Assembly (NCBI GenBank): GCA_020722685.1
Contig: DYKH01000190.1
Coordinates: 1 to 9,265, forward strand
Length of the DNA stretch: 9,265 nt
From: Caldithrix sp.
Lineage (GTDB): Bacteria > KSB1 > UBA2214 > DYKH01
Direction of reading: 5' to 3'
The notes beneath the pieces were generated by a model. That model did no database searches and was not told the DNA's origin. It saw only the letters and a program-made list of their open reading frames with translations. This document shows positions 5,322 through 9,265 of the stretch, in pieces (the first letter of the stretch is position 1; every line of letters starts with the position of its first letter). Both the position numbers and the translations under genes were made by a program.

Positions 5322-6313
5322 TGCGGTATGCTCCGATCAAGCTCAGCAATGACCGTATCCCAGGCGACCTGAGTCTGATCAAGGTCTTCCCAATCCAGCG
5401 ACGCAAAACGCTCATCCATTGGGTCTTCGCCTAAAAGTAGCGAGATCAAATGCTTGACTGTTGCTGTGTTTTTTACCATCCCCAAATTGACTTTTGTGCG
5501 CCGACGACCACGGCGAGACTCTGGCTGCACGATGGGGCTAATTGATGCTGGCGAATTTTTAATACCGACTTCTGTTATCGCCTCGCCCTTCAGCCGACTA
5601 AGGACAAGCGCACGTTCGTCCTCCCCATGCACATCAACCAGCGCGAGGGCAGGGCGGAGCCCTGTAATTAAGCCGTGATCAATCGCTTGTCGAACGTCCT
5701 TAGGGCCCCGCATAACCTGTAAATACCGGCGGCACGTACTATCGTGTTTATGAAGTTCAGCCGCAAGTTCGGTGCTATCCATAGGGCGAGCATTTTCCAT
5801 CTGGAAAATGGAATCAAGCTCTTCAATGCCGCGAATAAGTTCGGCAAAATTCAAATTTTCACGCTGAAGATTTTCAATCAGGCGAATAGCACGCTCTTCC
5901 ATCTCGGGCGCAGAGGGGCGAACAACCGCGCGAATGCGCTCCTTGTTGAGCAGAATGTGTGCAAGAAGCCGTCTTTCACCCGCAATGACCTTAAATCCAT
6001 CGGTGTCTTCTCGCACAATGATTGGTTGAAGAAGTCCTCGCCTGGCGATTGAGTTAGCAAGATCCTGCACACTTTCAAAGAAAGAAACACGATCCCCAAC
6101 TTCTTGATTAAGATCGATTTTCCCATCTCGATGATCGCGTATTTCCGCTGGAGTTATCCGTCCGACATAGCGTGGGTTTTCTTCCGCAGTATGGATGGTT
6201 TGTAATGGCAGGGTTTCAATTCGGCCTTCACCTACCTGATTTTGCTCTTGGAGCATGGCGCCAATGGATTCTTGGAGATGTGTATCCTTGACGCTAAATC
6301 GCTTTCTGGTCAT
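5318..6313 (-). CDS. parB: ParB-like partition protein (CTPase, parS-binding)
   Basis: ParB binds a centromere-like site, spreads as a CTP-driven clamp and stimulates ParA. The 331-residue product shows the family order: NPR (46-48), LANSIARRGLLQPIIVRED (85-103), the GERRLLA CTP-binding box (112-118), and ENLQRENLNFAELIRGIEEL (147-166). A helix-turn-helix follows at about 178-212 (MDSTELAAELHKHDSTCRRY, then LQVMRGPKDVRQAI). A basic linker SRRGRRRTK (266-274) precedes the C-terminal dimerisation part. ATG 6311-6313 is chosen because GGA lies 7 nt upstream and it is 4 nt after the parA stop; an in-frame TTG at 6337 would extend it by eight residues with overlap. The stop overlaps the next gene's TTG. 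The whole operon is transcribed leftward, divergent from rep. Confidence 0.92.
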   Translation of the reverse strand: MTRKRFSVKDTHLQESIGAMLQEQNQVGEGRIETLPLQTIHTAEENPRYVGRITPAEIRDHRDGKIDLNQEVGDRVSFFESVQDLANSIARRGLLQPIIVREDTDGFKVIAGERRLLAHILLNKERIRAVVRPSAPEMEERAIRLIENLQRENLNFAELIRGIEELDSIFQMENARPMDSTELAAELHKHDSTCRRYLQVMRGPKDVRQAIDHGLITGLRPALALVDVHGEDERALVLSRLKGEAITEVGIKNSPASISPIVQPESRRGRRRTKVNLGMVKNTATVKHLISLLLGEDPMDERFASLDWEDLDQTQVAWDTVIAELDRSIPH

Positions 6314-6317
6314 AAAT

Positions 6318-7184
6318 CTATCCGTATACGCGCTCAAAAATGACTCGGCAGACTTCTTGAATCTCTTGCCGTGCTTTGTTTGATGGTGGAAAGTTAAAAA
6401 TTGAACCTACATCACGATACATCGATTTTTTGTAATCAGTTCGATAGCCAATGTTCACCGGAAGGATATAAGGGGCTATGTTGGGATCGCTGGTCAATAA
6501 TTCCATGTGCTCTCGATGAACCTGGGTACTGAGCTGTAGTTTGTTGGGCAAAATACCGATAATTTTCAGTTGCTCATCCCTTGATCGCCCGATGTTGATG
6601 TTGTTTCGTAGTGCGACCATGCCAAACAGACCTTCAACAGAGGGGGCTTCCATTTCACTAGGTATAACGATATGTGTTGAAGCATGGAGTGCCGCTGTTG
6701 TTAGCGGCCCCTTTGATGGACGCGTATCAATGACTACCAGATCGTAAGAAGACATGACATCAGGCAGAAAAAGGAAGTCACGCAAGCGACGAACCACTTT
6801 GAGATAGACATCTTGTTTGTTGACAAGCTCAACGTCTGCAAGAAGCTGTGCGTGCGCTGGGAGAATATCAAGCCCTTTAATATCAGTAGGATAGGGTATT
6901 GCTTCACCTGAAAACCAGATATCAGCTGATGAAGAAACCCCATCCCATTCTTTGTCGTTACTTGTCCAATCAGGGTGAATTGGAGGAGCGTAGTCTTCAC
7001 TGCCATCGCTGAGTAATCGCATGTCAATAAAGCGGCGACTTAAGTTAGTCTGGGGGTCAAGATCAATCAATAAGGTTCGTTTTCCTAGAATGATGGATGC
7101 ATATTCCCCCATCGTTTTTGATAGCAGTGTTTTTCCAACGCCGCCTTTATTGTTTGCCGTCGTTATTACACAGTATTCGTTCAT
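6318..7184 (-). CDS. parA: ParA-like partition ATPase
   Basis: ParA is a nucleoid-binding ATPase that positions plasmid copies with ParB. The 288-residue protein has the deviant Walker A KGGVGKT (13-19) with signature Lys13 and catalytic Lys18, Walker A' LLIDLDPQTNLS (38-49), and Walker B-like DLVVIDTRPSKGPLT (148-162) with Asp153. It lacks the N-terminal helix-turn-helix domain of the long type Ia ParA proteins (P1, F), so its own DNA-binding autorepression domain is absent and another protein probably represses the operon. An insertion of about 45 residues after A' (SDGSEDYAPPIHPDWTSND and following) is longer than in minimal ParA. The ATG at 7184 is preceded by AAGGG 11 nt upstream, a loose ribosome-binding site. 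First gene of the par operon. Confidence 0.93.
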   Translation of the reverse strand: MNEYCVITTANNKGGVGKTLLSKTMGEYASIILGKRTLLIDLDPQTNLSRRFIDMRLLSDGSEDYAPPIHPDWTSNDKEWDGVSSSADIWFSGEAIPYPTDIKGLDILPAHAQLLADVELVNKQDVYLKVVRRLRDFLFLPDVMSSYDLVVIDTRPSKGPLTTAALHASTHIVIPSEMEAPSVEGLFGMVALRNNINIGRSRDEQLKIIGILPNKLQLSTQVHREHMELLTSDPNIAPYILPVNIGYRTDYKKSMYRDVGSIFNFPPSNKARQEIQEVCRVIFERVYG

Positions 7185-7189
7185 TTTTT

Positions 7190-7213
7190 ATTGAACCCTT
7201 GAACCTTTTCAAT
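7190..7213. promoter_or_regulatory. Candidate par operator overlapping the transcription start
   Basis: ATTGAA (7190-7195) and TTCAAT (7208-7213) form an inverted repeat, and TTGAACC is repeated directly at 7191 and 7199 with an 8-bp step. It lies between the predicted promoter and the parA ATG, where a repressor would block transcription. Confidence 0.4.
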
Positions 7214-7221
7214 GGATGTGA

Positions 7222-7250
7222 ATTCTGCTAGAAAGCAAATGTCTAGTCAA
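7222..7250 (-). promoter_or_regulatory. Candidate parA-parB promoter
   Basis: Read on the minus strand: TTGACT (7250-7245), a 17-bp spacer, CAGAAT (7227-7222). The predicted start is about 30 nt upstream of the parA ATG. Matches are 5 of 6 and 4 of 6 to the sigma70 consensus. Confidence 0.45.
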
Positions 7251-7273
7251 GAAAATCATCTTAGGTGATTTTC
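7251..7273. promoter_or_regulatory. Perfect 8-bp inverted repeat next to the par -35 box
   Basis: GAAAATCA (7251-7258) and TGATTTTC (7266-7273) with a 7-bp centre directly abut the predicted -35 element. It is a candidate binding site for ParB, the third par protein, or a host factor. The repeat is seen; the ligand is unknown. Confidence 0.45.
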
Positions 7274-7315
7274 ATCAAAGATAATTATTATATAAACATA
7301 TTCATACTATTAGAG

Positions 7316-7332
7316 ACGTGAATTTGTACGTA
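7316..7332 (-). repeat. Iteron 1, inverted orientation
   Basis: Reverse complement reads TACGTACAAATTCACGT. It lies just right of the AT-rich tract and opposite in orientation to the next block. Confidence 0.6.
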
Positions 7333-7397
7333 TCCAAGGCTAAATTACGTCTAACCGATTGAAAATAAACGCTTTAATCTTTGGTTGTTGTTGGAGG

Positions 7398-7480
7398 TGC
7401 GTACAGATTCATGATGTCAAGCGTACATTTTCATGAGAAGATGCGTACAGATTACCGACCGTATACGTACAAATAACTAG
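7398..7480 (+). repeat. Iterons 2-5, direct repeats with 22-bp period
   Basis: Copies begin at 7398, 7420, 7442 and 7464, exactly 22 bp (two helical turns) apart. They read TGCGTACAGATTCATGA, AGCGTACATTTTCATGA, TGCGTACAGATTACCGA and TACGTACAAATAACTAG, decaying to the right. The fixed phase places bound Rep on one DNA face. Confidence 0.72.
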
Positions 7481-7616
7481 CCCAAATTTCTGTGATTTTC
7501 TTGATTGGTCTGGCACTTGAAAGTGAAATACTTAGCGTTATTTTCTTTAAAAAACAGTATGTTAAGTTTTTTCAACCATGATTGCCTCGTGGAGGCGAAA
7601 AAATTTAGGTGCCGCC

Positions 7617-7685
7617 TACGTACAGATTCATGATCACATACGTACAGATTCACGATCAGCCTTGTTGATGCGTACAGAAAAGAGA
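7617..7685 (+). repeat. Iterons 6-8, direct repeats
   Basis: Copies start at 7617, 7639 (22 bp apart) and 7669 (30 bp further). The first two are near-perfect (TACGTACAGATTCATGA and TACGTACAGATTCACGA); the third keeps only TGCGTACAGA and falls in the spacer of the candidate rep promoter. Confidence 0.68.
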
Positions 7686-7692
7686 GTTTTAT
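7664..7692 (+). promoter_or_regulatory. Candidate rep promoter overlapped by iteron 8
   Basis: TTGATG (7664-7669) and TTTTAT (7687-7692) are separated by 17 bp; both match 4 of 6. The half-iteron at 7669-7685 fills the spacer, which would let Rep repress its own gene. An AGACA-AGCGC-TGTCT inverted repeat (7703-7717) follows just downstream and could be a second operator. Confidence 0.33.
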
Positions 7693-7817
7693 TTGTTAAA
7701 TAAGACAAGCGCTGTCTGTTTAATCAGGCAAAACGATGGTTTCAAGCAGAAAACAATGCTTTACACTGATTACAAGGAGCTATGGGTGCTCTGTGCCAAG
7801 CTTGAACACGGTCAATG

Positions 7818-7917
7818 TCATGAATTTGTACGTATGGTCTTCAACTTAAACGCAGATCATCGTGAATTTGTACGCATCGGGTGGCTTAAGTCTGAACAGG
7901 TCGTTTTTTTGTACGTA
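7818..7917 (-). repeat. Iterons 9-11, inverted orientation, 41-42 bp apart
   Basis: Reverse complements at 7818-7834 (TACGTACAAATTCATGA), 7860-7876 (TGCGTACAAATTCACGA) and 7901-7917 (TACGTACAAAAAAACGA). They face the direct blocks and end 23 bp before the rep ATG, so they may act in copy control or autoregulation rather than initiation. Confidence 0.65.
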
Positions 7918-7940
7918 ACCCAACACTAACGGAATTAGAG

Positions 7941-9215
7941 ATGCCGGGCTTGAGACATATCAATCAAAGTCAAACAGTCACCAAGTCACATGAGTTGGTC
8001 GCTGCAAACATCGACGATATGACCTTGAAAGAGGCTCAGTTGTTGGCTTTAGCCGTAAGCATGATCCCGGACGAGGCTTCGACACATCCGCAAGAACGTA
8101 TCAGGGTCACGATTGAGCGAAGAATGTTAGACGTAGTGTTTGGGCTCAATGGCATGTCCAATACCAAACTTAAGCAGCTCGCGTCGCTTTTGCAGAAACG
8201 AGCCGTGACCATTCGTCCGCGCGACCTAGAGAGTAATTTGGATCTTTTTGATGACGAGGCTGTGTCGGAAGAACTGAACAAAGAATGGAAGCGCATGGTT
8301 ATCGTCCCAACCTGTGAGTATAAAGACAGCCAGTTCGTCATAACGCTCAATCAGGATCTAAATGAGCACTTCCTCGCGTTGCGGGATCGTTTCACTTCAT
8401 ATCGTCTAGTCAATATTGTCGGTTTGAGCTCGCCGTATCATTTGCGCCTTTATGAGATTTTGCTGATGCGCGCCGACGATGCTTCGGAGGTACGCATTGA
8501 ACCCAACCGTTTACGTGACATGCTCGGTGCCCAAGGCAAGTACACGGCATTTTTTGAATTTCGGCGACGCGTTATTGAGCCTGCGGTGCAGTCAGTCAGT
8601 GAGCATACTGATCTGGTCGTTGATTTTGAGACGGTCAAAAATGGTTCTGAAATTGTTGAAATTGTCTTCCGCGTAAGTCGTAAAGACGATTTGTTTGCCT
8701 CGCTGCCTGCGCCAAGCAATGTGGATGATGTTGAACACTCTAATTGGGTGGCGATGTTGATGGAAGCCGGTCTACCCCAGGCAACCGCAATCAAAGTAGC
8801 CAATATTCATAAGGGAACGCTACATGAGTTAGAGCAACACGTACTCGCGGCGAAACATTATCTACACAAATTAGCGCGTAACGGGTCTACATCCAACCAA
8901 GCGGGTGTGTTTTACAAGTCAGTCAAGGAAAAATGGGTGCCGCAGGCACCACGTATTCCAGAAAGCCAACGAAGCCTGGATGAGGTCATTAAAGAAGGGC
9001 AGGGCGTAATGACAGCAGCATCGCTGGATTATGAAGCCTTGTGTCAGGCATTGGAGCACAATCAAAAACTGGCTGAAGGATTCCTTAAGTTTATAAAGCA
9101 GCGAAGAGACATGGTTTCATTACTGTTGCTTGAAAAGCACGGACTTCGTGGGTCGGGCTTGAGAAAAATCATGCTTGAATACGGCGAATGGCTCCAGCGA
9201 GAAGGTCTATTGTAA
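7941..9215 (+). CDS. rep: Rep_3-family plasmid replication initiator with C-terminal extension
   Basis: The protein would bind the upstream iterons, open the origin and recruit host replication proteins. The first 250 residues have the Rep_3/RepB twin winged-helix layout. WH1 covers about 12-145 (VTKSHELVAA at 13-22, MTLKEAQLLALAV at 27-39). WH2 covers 150-245, with SYRLVNIVGLSSPYHLRLYE (153-172), LRDMLGAQGKYTAFFEFRRR (191-210) and VIEPAVQSVSEHTDLVVDFE (211-230), the recognition-helix region of this family. Total length is 424 residues against roughly 230-330 for common members; residues about 265-424 form a helical extension including HKLARNGSTSNQAGVFYKSV (309-328) before KEKW, reminiscent of 'NPAGYL..A..E.W' segments seen in other plasmid replication proteins. 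The ATG at 7941 has only a weak AGAG before it. Transcribed divergently from parA. Confidence 0.9.
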   Translation: MPGLRHINQSQTVTKSHELVAANIDDMTLKEAQLLALAVSMIPDEASTHPQERIRVTIERRMLDVVFGLNGMSNTKLKQLASLLQKRAVTIRPRDLESNLDLFDDEAVSEELNKEWKRMVIVPTCEYKDSQFVITLNQDLNEHFLALRDRFTSYRLVNIVGLSSPYHLRLYEILLMRADDASEVRIEPNRLRDMLGAQGKYTAFFEFRRRVIEPAVQSVSEHTDLVVDFETVKNGSEIVEIVFRVSRKDDLFASLPAPSNVDDVEHSNWVAMLMEAGLPQATAIKVANIHKGTLHELEQHVLAAKHYLHKLARNGSTSNQAGVFYKSVKEKWVPQAPRIPESQRSLDEVIKEGQGVMTAASLDYEALCQALEHNQKLAEGFLKFIKQRRDMVSLLLLEKHGLRGSGLRKIMLEYGEWLQREGLL

Positions 9216-9265
9216 TGGTCTAATGAACTTGGACAGTCGTTAGGGTAATTTTCACTCTAAACGCC
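9216..9265. other. Tail after rep, nothing identified
   Basis: The last 50 bases show no recognisable terminator or gene start. The window ends before any following feature can be judged. Confidence 0.3.

Larger units (their letters stand above)
7281..7917. other. Candidate iteron-controlled origin of replication (oriV)
   Basis: The stretch between parA and rep has no convincing gene. It combines an A+T-rich segment (7281-7311) that could open as the unwinding element with at least eleven copies of a 17-bp iteron (consensus TRCGTACARATTCAYGA) next to a Rep_3 initiator gene, the standard layout of iteron plasmids. Between the iteron blocks (7481-7616) are a CACTT-GA-AAGTG inverted repeat (7513-7524) and a GCCTC-GTG-GAGGC hairpin (7584-7596). 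I found no good DnaA box here; the nearest consensus TTATTCACA in the window is isolated at 241-249. Confidence 0.75.

Noticed and set aside
7506..7525. Sigma54 promoter at TGGCAC
   Set aside because: The required GC at the -12 position is absent at proper spacing.
7584..7605. Intrinsic terminator at the GCCTC-GTG-GAGGC hairpin
   Set aside because: It is followed by A-rich rather than T-rich sequence on the plus strand and no gene ends before it.
7316..7917. CRISPR array
   Set aside because: Repeats are 17 bp, in both orientations, with spacers of 5 bp or irregular length, next to a Rep_3 gene: iterons, not CRISPR.

Overview
The window looks like the backbone and an accessory arm of a proteobacterial plasmid (or plasmid-derived island). 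The backbone evidence is a Rep_3-type replication initiator, a set of at least eleven iteron-like repeats beside it, and a divergently transcribed parA-parB operon. No base in the window fixes the genus. The accessory gene types (HipAB, DUF1778 antitoxin, an ISNCY-type transposase tail, UmuD-like N-termini) would fit a beta-, gamma- or acidithiobacillia-type host, but that is inference.

Left arm (1-4250), visibly GC-richer and mosaic. It opens with the start of a minus-strand gene running off the left edge; its GGARPGAGRP-type N-terminus resembles N-terminally extended UmuD/S24 peptidases. A complete hipB-hipA toxin-antitoxin pair (336-1870) is transcribed away from it. Then comes a scrapyard: a decayed small-ORF pair that resembles an antitoxin/PIN-toxin junction (1922-2150), the C-terminal third of an ISNCY-type transposase with its right end (2144-2653), and a DUF1778 antitoxin whose ATG sits one base after the IS end and which has no recognisable GNAT toxin behind it. 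An unrecognised 213-codon minus-strand gene (3172-3813) follows. After it lies a truncated second copy of the UmuD-like N-terminus (3908-4237), 33 of 50 residues identical to the first.

Middle (4238-4871). About 630 bases hold no convincing gene. The region is bracketed by two copies of the same 15-bp palindrome, CGTGCACNGTGCACG (4304-4318 and 4877-4891), each about 50 bp to the right of an AT-only tract of similar sequence. It is a candidate partition centromere or operator pair.

Right arm (4872-9265). A three-gene minus-strand operon, parA (7184-6318), parB (6313-5318) and a ribbon-helix-helix-like protein (5321-4872), is tightly packed (4-nt gap, then a TTGA stop/start overlap). A promoter and two inverted repeats precede parA. 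Between parA and rep lies the origin region (about 7281-7917): an AT-rich stretch, then 17-bp iterons in both orientations, partly in 22-bp phase. The rep gene (7941-9215) reads rightward and carries about 170 residues beyond the usual two winged-helix domains.

Working together: Rep would bind the iterons to start replication and probably repress its own promoter; ParA, ParB and perhaps the small third protein would segregate copies; hipBA would add post-segregational stability. The most worthwhile things to follow up are the twin GTGCAC palindromes with the third par gene, the duplicated UmuD-like N-terminus, and the Rep extension.
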